A stretch of DNA of 64,000 bases, taken from assembly GCF_002192535.1 (NCBI RefSeq), contig NZ_NAIA01000001.1, forward strand, positions 433,333 to 497,332, written 5' to 3'. Shown here piece by piece: positions 57,221-64,000 of this stretch (position 1 is the stretch's first letter; the number at the start of each line of letters is the position of its first letter). Under the pieces are notes generated by a model, which had not been told where the DNA came from, searched no databases, and saw only the letters and a list, made by a program, of their open reading frames with translations. Source of the stretch: Polynucleobacter hirudinilacicola (lineage in GTDB: Bacteria > Pseudomonadota > Gammaproteobacteria > Burkholderiales > Burkholderiaceae). A program made the position numbers and the translations under genes.

Positions 57221-58537
57221 CTAATGGTCTTCTGGCTTAGTGTGGGAGGCGAATAGTTTTGGTAGGAGTTTAATGAGGGCGTCACGCTCAGCCCCATTCG
57301 AGTGCTGTAATGCATGCAGGGAGCCATGTAAAAATTTATTTGTTAATCCTTGCGCCATTGCATTGAGAACTTCTTGTGGATCATCGCCACGCATTAAGCG
57401 CTTCATCGCACGCTCTAATTCAAGCTGTCTTAAACGTTCGCCTTGAGTCTGAATATCTTGAATGATAGGCACAGCGTTACGTCCGTGCATCCAGTGCATA
57501 AAATTGCCAACACGATCTTCAATGATGGCCTCCGCTTGACTTACTGCTGCTTGGCGTAAATTAGCTCCAGTCTTAATCATCACGCCGAGATCATCTACGG
57601 TGTAGAGGTACACATCATCAAGTCGCGAGATCTCTGGCTCAAAGTCACGGGGTACGGCAAGATCAATCATTACCATCGGCTTGTGGCGGCGTTGTTTGAG
57701 GGCACTCTCAACCATGCCTAAACCAATGATGGGTAAGGATGAGGCGGTACTAGAAACAATAATGTCGAATTCATACAGGCGCCCAGGAAGCTCTGAAAGC
57801 TTGAATGACTCTGCCTCAAGGTCTTGCATAGAAATAGAATCTGCTAATTCTTGACCGCGTTCAATCGTGCGATTAGCAATTGCAACATTTTTAGGTTTGC
57901 GGGCTACAAAGTGTGTAGCACATAAGGAAATCATGTCGCCAGCACCAATAAACAAAATACGCTGATCAGAAATCTTTTCAAAGATACGTTCTGCAAGGCG
58001 AACCGATGCAGCTGCCATAGAAATAGAATGCGCACCAATTTCAGTAGAGCCGCGTACTTCTTTGGCAACTGCAAATGTTTTCTGAAAGAGTTGATTAAGG
58101 TAGGTTCCTAAAACACCTGCATCATTTGCAGTACGAACCGCATCTTTCATTTGTCCCAAAATCTGGGTCTCACCAATCACCATGGAATCGAGTCCACAGG
58201 CCACTCGAAAAGCATGACGTACTGCATCAGATTGGGGTAAAGAATAAATATGGGGTTGAAGACTGCTTGGAGCAAGCTGTTGCGTTTTGGCTAACCAATC
58301 AAAAGTGGCTTCATGCAATAGACCAGCAGCGCTGGCATCGTTTGCAGCGCAGTACACCTCAGTACGGTTGCAAGTTGACAAAATCGTAGCTTCGGGCAGC
58401 CCAGCCTGATTCGCGCCAAGCAAATGTTGGCGTAAATCATGCAACGCTTCTTGAAGAAATTCAGGATCGAAGGCGACCTTTTCCCGAATGGCGACCGGCG
58501 CTGTGTGATGATTGATGCCGAGTGTCAACAACTTCAT
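57221..58537 (-). CDS. hemA: Glutamyl-tRNA reductase
   Basis: NADPH-dependent reductase making glutamate-1-semialdehyde from glutamyl-tRNA, first step of C5 heme synthesis. The N-terminus [17 protein letters not shown] and the active-site cysteine Cys56 in [11 protein letters not shown] are clear, followed by [16 protein letters not shown]. Length 438 residues. The ATG has no ribosome binding site; TATAAT stands seven bases before it. The operon hemA-prfA-prmC is typical. HemB for the next-but-one step is encoded at 5012. Confidence 0.96.
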   Translation of the reverse strand: MKLLTLGINHHTAPVAIREKVAFDPEFLQEALHDLRQHLLGANQAGLPEATILSTCNRTEVYCAANDASAAGLLHEATFDWLAKTQQLAPSSLQPHIYSLPQSDAVRHAFRVACGLDSMVIGETQILGQMKDAVRTANDAGVLGTYLNQLFQKTFAVAKEVRGSTEIGAHSISMAAASVRLAERIFEKISDQRILFIGAGDMISLCATHFVARKPKNVAIANRTIERGQELADSISMQDLEAESFKLSELPGRLYEFDIIVSSTASSLPIIGLGMVESALKQRRHKPMVMIDLAVPRDFEPEISRLDDVYLYTVDDLGVMIKTGANLRQAAVSQAEAIIEDRVGNFMHWMHGRNAVPIIQDIQTQGERLRQLELERAMKRLMRGDDPQEVLNAMAQGLTNKFLHGSLHALQHSNGAERDALIKLLPKLFASHTKPEDH

Positions 58538-58544
58538 AATGGCG

Positions 58545-58550
58545 ATTATA
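58545..58550 (-). promoter_or_regulatory. Possible -10 box of hemA, seven bases before its ATG
   Basis: A perfect TATAAT on the minus strand is placed seven bases ahead of the hemA ATG, which has no Shine-Dalgarno sequence. The mRNA would start at the ATG. It lies within the possible 5' end of the divergent gene, favouring a later start for that gene. No -35 box is evident. Confidence 0.4.
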
Positions 58551-58580
58551 GATTTGATGACAGCATTAATGGGGGTATCA

Positions 58581-58835
58581 ATGGGGTTTTTAGCTTTTCT
58601 GGTGATTGGAGGTATTTCCGGGGCTTCAGCCTGGATTTTTTACCCCGGCCAATCCAGAGGACCAAAGTTGGTAAAACTGCTGCTAGCGGCGTTTTTAGGC
58701 TTTATAACCGCCTTTATTACTTCCTATCTGGGTCAGTACTTGGGATTTTTTCAGTCTGGCCAGATGCTGGAGTGGATGAGCGCTATTTTTACCGCTTGCT
58801 TAGTAGGCTGTATTTTTACTTCCCTAGCTAAATAG
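58581..58835 (+). CDS. GlsB/YeaQ/YmgE-like small membrane protein
   Basis: Small inner-membrane protein of the GlsB/YeaQ class, whose function is unclear. Three hydrophobic helices and the typical opening [14 protein letters not shown], then [10 protein letters not shown], can be seen. I prefer the ATG at 58581: GGGGG lies five bases upstream and the 84 residues match the family. An ATG at 58539 (98 residues) would begin one base from the divergent hemA start. The last 12 bases overlap the convergent ung gene. Confidence 0.75.
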   Translation: MGFLAFLVIGGISGASAWIFYPGQSRGPKLVKLLLAAFLGFITAFITSYLGQYLGFFQSGQMLEWMSAIFTACLVGCIFTSLAK

Positions 58836-59579
58836 TTCCGTTTGGTGTGTTTTGTCTACCCAGACAATCTCTTTCTGGCCCAGTTTTTTCAGCCACTCAT
58901 TGGCTTTGCTGAAATGCCCACAACTAGCTTTTGCCCCTGGCTCTAAAAAAGGCCTGTCTGTTTTGTACACACCTAAACCGGAGGGATGGGAGGATTGCAA
59001 AATCAATTGATCCTTGCCGGACTCAATTAAAGGTAATTTAGATTGTGCATGACCACCCCAGAGCATCCAAACTAACTGGGGTCTTTGTGCAGCCAAAGTA
59101 GAAATGAGTCGATCAATCAAACTCTTCCAGCCAAGGTTAGCGTGACTTCCTGCCTCGCCTAATTTGACGCTTAAGGCTGTATTGAGAAGCAGAACTCCTT
59201 GCTCGGCCCAAGCATCCAGATCACCGTTGGGTAATTGGCCAAACCCTTCAAGAGCAAGGGCTTTGCTAATGTTGCGCAGAGAGCTCGGAAATGCTCGAGA
59301 GTTGGTGGGAATGGTTGCTGGAATAGAAAACGCTAAACCTTGCGCAAGACCCGGAGAGTGATAAGGGTCTTGCCCCAGAATGACAACCTTAACCGCTTTA
59401 ACCGGGGTTAACTTCAGCGCCTTAAAGAAATTACTTGGCTCTGGCTGAATATGATTTGTATCAATGTCATGGGCGGCTTGTAAATTCTGCTCTAAATCTT
59501 GCCAAGCGGAAGAATCGAAATAGTCACCCAGTAGATTGCGCCAATCAGCGGGAACATCCTCTTTAGAAAAAGCTGGCAT
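58824..59579 (-). CDS. ung: Uracil-DNA glycosylase
   Basis: Family 1 UDG removing uracil from DNA. The catalytic aspartate is Asp71 in ILGQDPYHSPGLAQGLAF. The uracil-binding and specificity segments LLNTALSVKLGEAGSH and LVWMLWGGHAQ are present. The DNA-intercalation loop reads HPSGLG (His198 on), where most family members have HPSPLS; His and Leu are kept. Length 251 residues. It follows the M61 peptidase gene on the same strand. Confidence 0.93.
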   Translation of the reverse strand: MPAFSKEDVPADWRNLLGDYFDSSAWQDLEQNLQAAHDIDTNHIQPEPSNFFKALKLTPVKAVKVVILGQDPYHSPGLAQGLAFSIPATIPTNSRAFPSSLRNISKALALEGFGQLPNGDLDAWAEQGVLLLNTALSVKLGEAGSHANLGWKSLIDRLISTLAAQRPQLVWMLWGGHAQSKLPLIESGKDQLILQSSHPSGLGVYKTDRPFLEPGAKASCGHFSKANEWLKKLGQKEIVWVDKTHQTELFS

Positions 59580-59600
59580 CTATTGAAGAGAGTTTGTTTA

Positions 59601-61382
59601 TTACGATTTCGCGGAATGAGCGATTAGCTCAAACTGCATTGGTAGATGACTCATCTCTAAATTTGCCATGCGCTCATGTTCTAAGTCATCGCGATAGAAG
59701 CAAAAGTGAATATGCTGCCCTTCGGTAAGGCTGGCTAGAACCTTATCTAGACGAGCGCTAGCAATGCGTTGGCCATTGATGCTGGCCAGTAGGTCACCAG
59801 GCGCAAGCCCTGCCAGCTGTGCTGCACCACCATCTAGAACATGCGTAATTTTTAACCACCCATTGGCATCGGCATGTCGCATACCCAACTGTAGCTTAAT
59901 CTTCTCTAATTTCGAGTGTGATTTGGGTTTCACTGAAATCAATTTAGAGGCGATCCACTTCTGAATTGGAAGATCTTCAGCGCCAAAAATGTAACGCGCT
60001 TTCATATCGGTCCAAATTTTCGAAAAGCCAGATCCAAGCAACTCAAGCACAAGTTCATCTAGTCCATCTTCGGCAATACCATCATGCGTGACACCATGTC
60101 TTTGCCAGATGAGGCGCATGAGGTCATCTAATGATTTCTGATTTTTTGAGAATGCCCGAATTTGTAAATCTAAAGCTAGAGCCAGTAGGGCGCCCTTACC
60201 GTAGTAGCTCACAACTGCATTGGGAGTGTTTTCATCAGCTTGGTAGTACTTGGTCCAGGCATCAAATGAGCTATCTGCCAAGCTTTGCTTGTTTTTTCCT
60301 GGTCCACGGAGGATGCCATTCCAATTAGTAGAGACTAGATCTAAGTAAGTTTTGAGGTCGATGCGTTTGCTACGAAACAGTTGAAGATCGTCGTAGTAGC
60401 TAGTAAATCCCTCGAATAGCCAAAGCAAACGAGTATGGTTGCGCTTACTTAAGTCATAGGGCTGAAAAGCCTTAGGCTGAATGCGTTTGACTAACCATGC
60501 ATGAAAATACTCATGACTACATAAGCCTAAGAACTCTCGATACGCAGCCTCATCTAACGGGGCATCTTGTTGTGGAATTTGCTCGCGACGGCAGAGCAAT
60601 GCTGTGCTGTTGCGATGTTCAAGACCACCATAGCCATTGAGTACGGCATTGACTAAAAAGAGATAGTCCCTAAAAGGGGCTTGCTTCGTCTTTGGTTCAA
60701 AGAGGTTGATCGTAGAGGTGCAAATCGCCTCTAAATCATGCGCAAGACGTTTTGTATCAACGGGATTGATGCATCCCTGAATTGCCATACTGTGACGGAC
60801 ATTATTTGACTTCCAATGAACGATCTGAAACTCGCCCATAGCAACCGGATGATCGAGCAGATCGTCATAATTTTGAGCAAGATAGAAACCAAAACCACGC
60901 TCATCCGTTTTGACTGCTCTCAAACCAGTTTGCACTGACCAGTGATCGGCAAAACTGGCCTCAGGCGCTGCAAGGGCAAGCGAACAAGGCAACTCATGCT
61001 GACCTATGACTTCAAAACATAGGCTACTTGCATTAAAGAACCCACGTTCAGTATCAAGGTAGGCTGCGCGCACAGAGGAATCATAGGCATATACCGTTGT
61101 GATTACTTCAATTGCACCAGTTGTCTTTGGTAAGCGCCACTGATCGTTATTGATTCTCTCCAGAGGCAGCTTTTTCTTTGGGCTAACTGAATAAGCCTCA
61201 ATTGATTCAATCTGCTTGCTAAAGTCTCGAATCAAATAGCTTCCCGGTATCCATGCTGGCATCTGCAATACCTGCCCCTCAGGGTTTGGATTGGCAATGT
61301 GCAATTTCACTTGATAGCGATGGCCATGGAGGTCGGCCGGCCATACGGTGTACTGAATTGCTGGAAGATCTACTGTATTCAT
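59601..61382 (-). CDS. M61-family metallopeptidase with PDZ domain
   Basis: Zinc peptidase of family M61 (glycyl aminopeptidase-like). The zinc motif is HEYFH at residues 290-294 with the downstream glutamate in WLFEGFTSYYDDL near residue 324. The N-terminal beta domain with MPAWIPGSYLIRDFSKQ is typical. A C-terminal PDZ domain is seen around 515-575 (DGGAAQLAGLAPGDLLASINGQ). No signal peptide, so probably cytoplasmic. Length 593 residues. Natural substrates are unknown. It lies between ung and dsbC. Confidence 0.92.
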   Translation of the reverse strand: MNTVDLPAIQYTVWPADLHGHRYQVKLHIANPNPEGQVLQMPAWIPGSYLIRDFSKQIESIEAYSVSPKKKLPLERINNDQWRLPKTTGAIEVITTVYAYDSSVRAAYLDTERGFFNASSLCFEVIGQHELPCSLALAAPEASFADHWSVQTGLRAVKTDERGFGFYLAQNYDDLLDHPVAMGEFQIVHWKSNNVRHSMAIQGCINPVDTKRLAHDLEAICTSTINLFEPKTKQAPFRDYLFLVNAVLNGYGGLEHRNSTALLCRREQIPQQDAPLDEAAYREFLGLCSHEYFHAWLVKRIQPKAFQPYDLSKRNHTRLLWLFEGFTSYYDDLQLFRSKRIDLKTYLDLVSTNWNGILRGPGKNKQSLADSSFDAWTKYYQADENTPNAVVSYYGKGALLALALDLQIRAFSKNQKSLDDLMRLIWQRHGVTHDGIAEDGLDELVLELLGSGFSKIWTDMKARYIFGAEDLPIQKWIASKLISVKPKSHSKLEKIKLQLGMRHADANGWLKITHVLDGGAAQLAGLAPGDLLASINGQRIASARLDKVLASLTEGQHIHFCFYRDDLEHERMANLEMSHLPMQFELIAHSAKS

Positions 61383-61387
61383 GATGT

Positions 61388-62104
61388 TTATTTCAGGGAG
61401 CTAAATTTCTTTTCAATATCGCTGATCTGAACTGCGCCAGGGAAGCGACTGCCATCTATAAAGAAAAGAGTAGGCGTTCCTGTGATGCCGTAGGTTTTAG
61501 CAAACGTGACATTTTTATCAAGAGGCGTGCTGCAATCACTTTTTCCGCTGGGCGCAATTCCATTAATCATCCAATCCATATAGGCCTTATAGGGATCTGA
61601 GGCACACGAGATTAGTTTTGATTTTTGGACTGAGTCTGCCCCCAAAATAGGGACAAGATAGGTATAAACAGTGACGTTATCCAATTGCTGCAAAGATTTT
61701 TCCAAACGCTTACAGTAGCCGCAATTAGGGTCTGAAAATACCGCTAGCTGACGACTGCCATTACCACGTACCGTTTTGATAGCATTAGCTTGGTTTAAGT
61801 CTGTCCACTTAATGCGATTTAAATCAGCTTGCCTTTGCTCAGTAATATTTTTGCCGCTCGCTAATTCAATGATCTCACCCTGAATTAAATATTTTCCAGA
61901 GGCATCTGTATAAAAAACCTCGTTGCCAACCAATACTTCGTATAGGCCTGGGACTGGTGCTGCTGATACACCTCTCACTTTAACATTTGCCCCCAGTTTT
62001 TTTTGTATCTCTGTTTTGATTTGCTGTTCAGCTTGCGCATGAGCAAAACTAGAAAAGAAAAAAGTGGAGAAAATAAAAGCTAATGCCGATAACAATTTAA
62101 TCAA
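61388..62104 (-). CDS. dsbC: Thiol:disulfide interchange protein DsbC
   Basis: Periplasmic disulfide isomerase kept reduced by DsbD. After a signal peptide (to about residue 24, SSFAHAQ) comes a dimerisation domain, then the thioredoxin fold with active site CGYC in SDPNCGYCKRLEK (near residues 128-131). The cis-proline loop is GTPTLFF. The start is a TTG: 62104 lies nine bases after AGGAG and is preferred over the TTG at 62110. It overlaps the 3' end of the upstream hydroxylase gene by eight bases, so translation is coupled. Confidence 0.92.
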   Translation of the reverse strand: MIKLLSALAFIFSTFFFSSFAHAQAEQQIKTEIQKKLGANVKVRGVSAAPVPGLYEVLVGNEVFYTDASGKYLIQGEIIELASGKNITEQRQADLNRIKWTDLNQANAIKTVRGNGSRQLAVFSDPNCGYCKRLEKSLQQLDNVTVYTYLVPILGADSVQKSKLISCASDPYKAYMDWMINGIAPSGKSDCSTPLDKNVTFAKTYGITGTPTLFFIDGSRFPGAVQISDIEKKFSSLK

Positions 62105-63371
62105 AATCAATATCTCCTAAAGCGCGTTCAATGAGGCGCTGTTTAATAAAGTGGCTTTTGTTCACTAGGCCAAGCCCCCAGTTACGTAGTTGTCGCTCTG
62201 TATTGCTACTTGCGGAAAATAATTTCTTGAGCTTATCTGTGACCCATAAAAGCGCACTGGTATCGCCTTGGCGTTGACGCTCGTAACGCCGTAGCAATAC
62301 AGCATCACTGGGTTTGCGGAACGACTCACGCTTACCAATGATGTTGAGTAAGACAGCAACATCACGTAGGCCGAGGTTCAAGCCTTGCCCAGCCAAGGGG
62401 TGCATTACATGGGCTGCATCGCCAATGAGGACAACCTTGGGCGCTGTTTCTGGACCAATAAATCGTTTGGCCCGAATTTTTCTTAATGGAAAGGCTGCGG
62501 GGGTTGAGTTGAGTATGAGTTCGCCCAATTGTTTCCCAATTGCGCCATTTGCAATAGCTGAAAATTGCTCTTGCCATTCGGCTTGATTGAGCTTTAATAA
62601 ATCAGCAGCATGCTCGGATGAGGTTGACCATACCATTGATACTTGCTTGCCTGGCAAGGGTAGAATTGCCACAATATCGCCACCAGGCAAGAACCATTGA
62701 AAAGCTGTTTCAAGATGGGGATAAGTGCAAGTCCAGTTAGCAACGACTGCGCTTTGTGAGTAACTCTCTTCGCTGGTGGTAATGCCAAGTTCAGATCGAA
62801 TAGGAGAGTTGGCACCATCAGCAGCAACAATCAGTTGTGCACGAATCGCTCCACCATTTTTTAAATGTAGCTTGCCCCCATCTGCATCGACCTCAATCTT
62901 TTCAATGACATCATTAATACGCTCCAATTTATTTTGAAAGCGAGATGCTTGATCAAGAGTGTGCTCAATGAGATTGGATTCGCCAATCCAGGCTAGTTGA
63001 GGTGTGCCTGCTTCAAACGCAGAGAGATGGAGTTGATCATTTTTTTCACCACGGTCGCCATAAATACGCATATCGCGTACTGGCTGCATGCGACTGTGAT
63101 CTAGGGCATCCCAAATTTGCAAATGAGCCAAAAGTTTTTGGGTGCTCGGGGAAAATGCATAGATTCTTTGGCCCCACTGGGATCCTTGGGGCGCAGCTAC
63201 TGCCTGCCCTAAATCTGGTGCGATCTCAATAGTCTGTAGACCAAGTTGCGCTAGACCAAGCGCACAAGCCTTGCCAGCAATACCTCCCCCGACAATGACA
63301 ACGTCGACGGAGCGGATTTTGGCAGATTGCACAGCGCTTTTGGACAGGTGATTTTGGTGAACTTCTGACAT
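62097..63371 (-). CDS. UbiH/UbiF/VisC-family FAD monooxygenase (ubiquinone pathway)
   Basis: Flavin hydroxylase of the family that hydroxylates the aromatic ring in ubiquinone synthesis. The N-terminal FAD motif is VVIVGGGIAGKACALGLAQLG near residue 25, the middle DG motif is LIVAADGANSPIRSELG, and the second FAD motif is VVLIGDAAHVMHPLAGQGLNLG near residue 316. Length 424 residues. Which ring position it acts on cannot be told. TATCAT lies six bases before the ATG, with no ribosome binding site. The divergent ychF starts only 40 bases away. Confidence 0.9.
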   Translation of the reverse strand: MSEVHQNHLSKSAVQSAKIRSVDVVIVGGGIAGKACALGLAQLGLQTIEIAPDLGQAVAAPQGSQWGQRIYAFSPSTQKLLAHLQIWDALDHSRMQPVRDMRIYGDRGEKNDQLHLSAFEAGTPQLAWIGESNLIEHTLDQASRFQNKLERINDVIEKIEVDADGGKLHLKNGGAIRAQLIVAADGANSPIRSELGITTSEESYSQSAVVANWTCTYPHLETAFQWFLPGGDIVAILPLPGKQVSMVWSTSSEHAADLLKLNQAEWQEQFSAIANGAIGKQLGELILNSTPAAFPLRKIRAKRFIGPETAPKVVLIGDAAHVMHPLAGQGLNLGLRDVAVLLNIIGKRESFRKPSDAVLLRRYERQRQGDTSALLWVTDKLKKLFSASSNTERQLRNWGLGLVNKSHFIKQRLIERALGDIDFD

Positions 63372-63411
63372 AACTCGATGATATCGAATCCAGCCCCTTT
63401 ACAATATGCCT
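63372..63411. promoter_or_regulatory. Very short divergent promoter region
   Basis: Only 40 bases separate the start codons of the hydroxylase (minus) and ychF (plus). On the minus strand TATCAT (63383-63378) lies six bases before its ATG; on the plus strand TACAAT (63400-63405) lies six bases before ATG 63412. Neither has a ribosome binding site. Each promoter's -35 region must fall in or near the other gene's start. A TTGTAA (63404-63399, minus) at 15-base spacing is a weak -35 for the hydroxylase. Confidence 0.45.
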
Positions 63412-64000
63412 ATGTCTTTGAAATGTGGCATCGTCGGCCTGCCTAACGTCGGCAAATCTACCCTCTTTAACGCGCTTACCAAGGCTGGGATCGCGGCGGA
63501 AAACTATCCTTTCTGCACGATTGAGCCCAATGTAGGTGTGGTCGAGGTTCCTGACCCCCGTCTAGCTGCCCTGGCTGAGATTGTGAAGCCTGAGCGCATC
63601 CTGCCTGCTGCCGTCGAGTTTGTCGATATTGCTGGTTTGGTTGCTGGTGCCTCCAAAGGTGAGGGTTTGGGGAATCAATTCTTAGCCAATATCCGAGAAA
63701 CGGATGCAATTACTCATGTGGTCCGCTGCTTTGAGGATCCAAACGTGATTCACGTTGCAGGCAAGATTGACCCGATTGCCGATATTGGTGTGATCGATAC
63801 CGAGTTGGCGTTATCTGATTTAGCCACTGTTGAAAAAACCCTCAATCGTTCCACGAAGGCTGCTAAATCCGGCAACGATAAAGAGGCAGCCGCTTTGGTA
63901 GCGGTTCTCACTAAAGTGCAATCGCACCTTGATTCTGCCCTTCCTGTGCGCAGCCTCAATTTAAGCGAAGAAGAATTGCTCTTAATTAAACCCCTGTGTT
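63412..64000 (+). CDS. ychF: Redox-regulated ATPase YchF (3' end missing)
   Basis: Obg-related P-loop ATPase YchF (human OLA1), a ribosome-associated protein involved in stress and translation. The N-terminus reads [19 protein letters not shown], followed by [20 protein letters not shown] and the switch segment [19 protein letters not shown], all diagnostic. The first 196 codons are visible, about half of the usual 363; the frame is open at the window edge. The ATG at 63412 is chosen; an in-frame ATG two codons earlier is possible. Divergent from the hydroxylase gene. Confidence 0.96.
   Translation, partial: MSLKCGIVGLPNVGKSTLFNALTKAGIAAENYPFCTIEPNVGVVEVPDPRLAALAEIVKPERILPAAVEFVDIAGLVAGASKGEGLGNQFLANIRETDAITHVVRCFEDPNVIHVAGKIDPIADIGVIDTELALSDLATVEKTLNRSTKAAKSGNDKEAAALVAVLTKVQSHLDSALPVRSLNLSEEELLLIKPLC

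Overview
The window is chromosomal DNA from a betaproteobacterium of the family Burkholderiaceae, most likely Polynucleobacter or a close relative. This rests on protein character and gene order: the alpha ribosomal operon, the pil-region/aroK/aroB block divergent from mrcA, mla genes followed by ibaG, murA and the his genes, then tat, and petABC followed by sspAB. Base composition looks like mid-40s percent GC. Coding density is very high: no gap exceeds about 210 bases, and there is no prophage, integrase or CRISPR array.

Layout. 1-2945: end of the alpha operon (rpsM partial, rpsK, rpsD, rpoA, rplQ) with a terminator. 2968-11149: cutA-dsbD; hemB and engB on the minus strand; a diheme cytochrome c4; lysA-lptM divergent from cyaY; aroB-aroK. 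11162-13011: a strongly reduced type IV pilus secretin locus, one short secretin plus one membrane protein, where relatives carry pilMNOPQ. 13117-21100 and on: mrcA, a REP-associated (Y1) transposase gene with a nearby palindrome, then gltB-gltD. 22613-28055: phospholipid transport genes mlaF-E-D-A-C-B and an ABC-2 exporter pair; the 5' end of mlaE looks frameshifted. 28091-37259: ibaG, murA and the histidine genes hisG-D-(C)-B-H-A-F-I-E; hisC is inverted and a HicAB toxin-antitoxin pair sits between hisF and hisI. 37266-40644: HIT protein, tatABC and a Sel1-repeat protein. 40853-45514: a major porin and a glutamate/aspartate ABC transporter. 45533-51343: DegS-like protease, mscL, petABC (bc1 complex), sspA-sspB and tRNA-Thr. 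51400-64000: MHS-type transporter, phasin, rmuC, grxD, prmC-prfA-hemA, a GlsB-like membrane protein, ung, an M61 peptidase, dsbC, a ubiquinone-pathway hydroxylase and the start of ychF.

How the genes fit together. Many concern the cell envelope and respiration: Tat export serves the Rieske protein PetA, DsbC and DsbD handle periplasmic disulfides, Mla maintains outer-membrane lipid asymmetry, MrcA and MurA build peptidoglycan, and the bc1 complex can pass electrons to cytochrome c4. The phasin suggests polyhydroxyalkanoate storage.

The points most worth following up are the miniature secretin locus and its unassigned partner, the mlaE frameshift, a set of start codons preceded at 6-8 bases by TATAAT-like boxes (possible leaderless mRNAs), HicAB inside the his cluster, and the transposase/palindrome pair. 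All functions are inferred from sequence reading alone; no database search was run.
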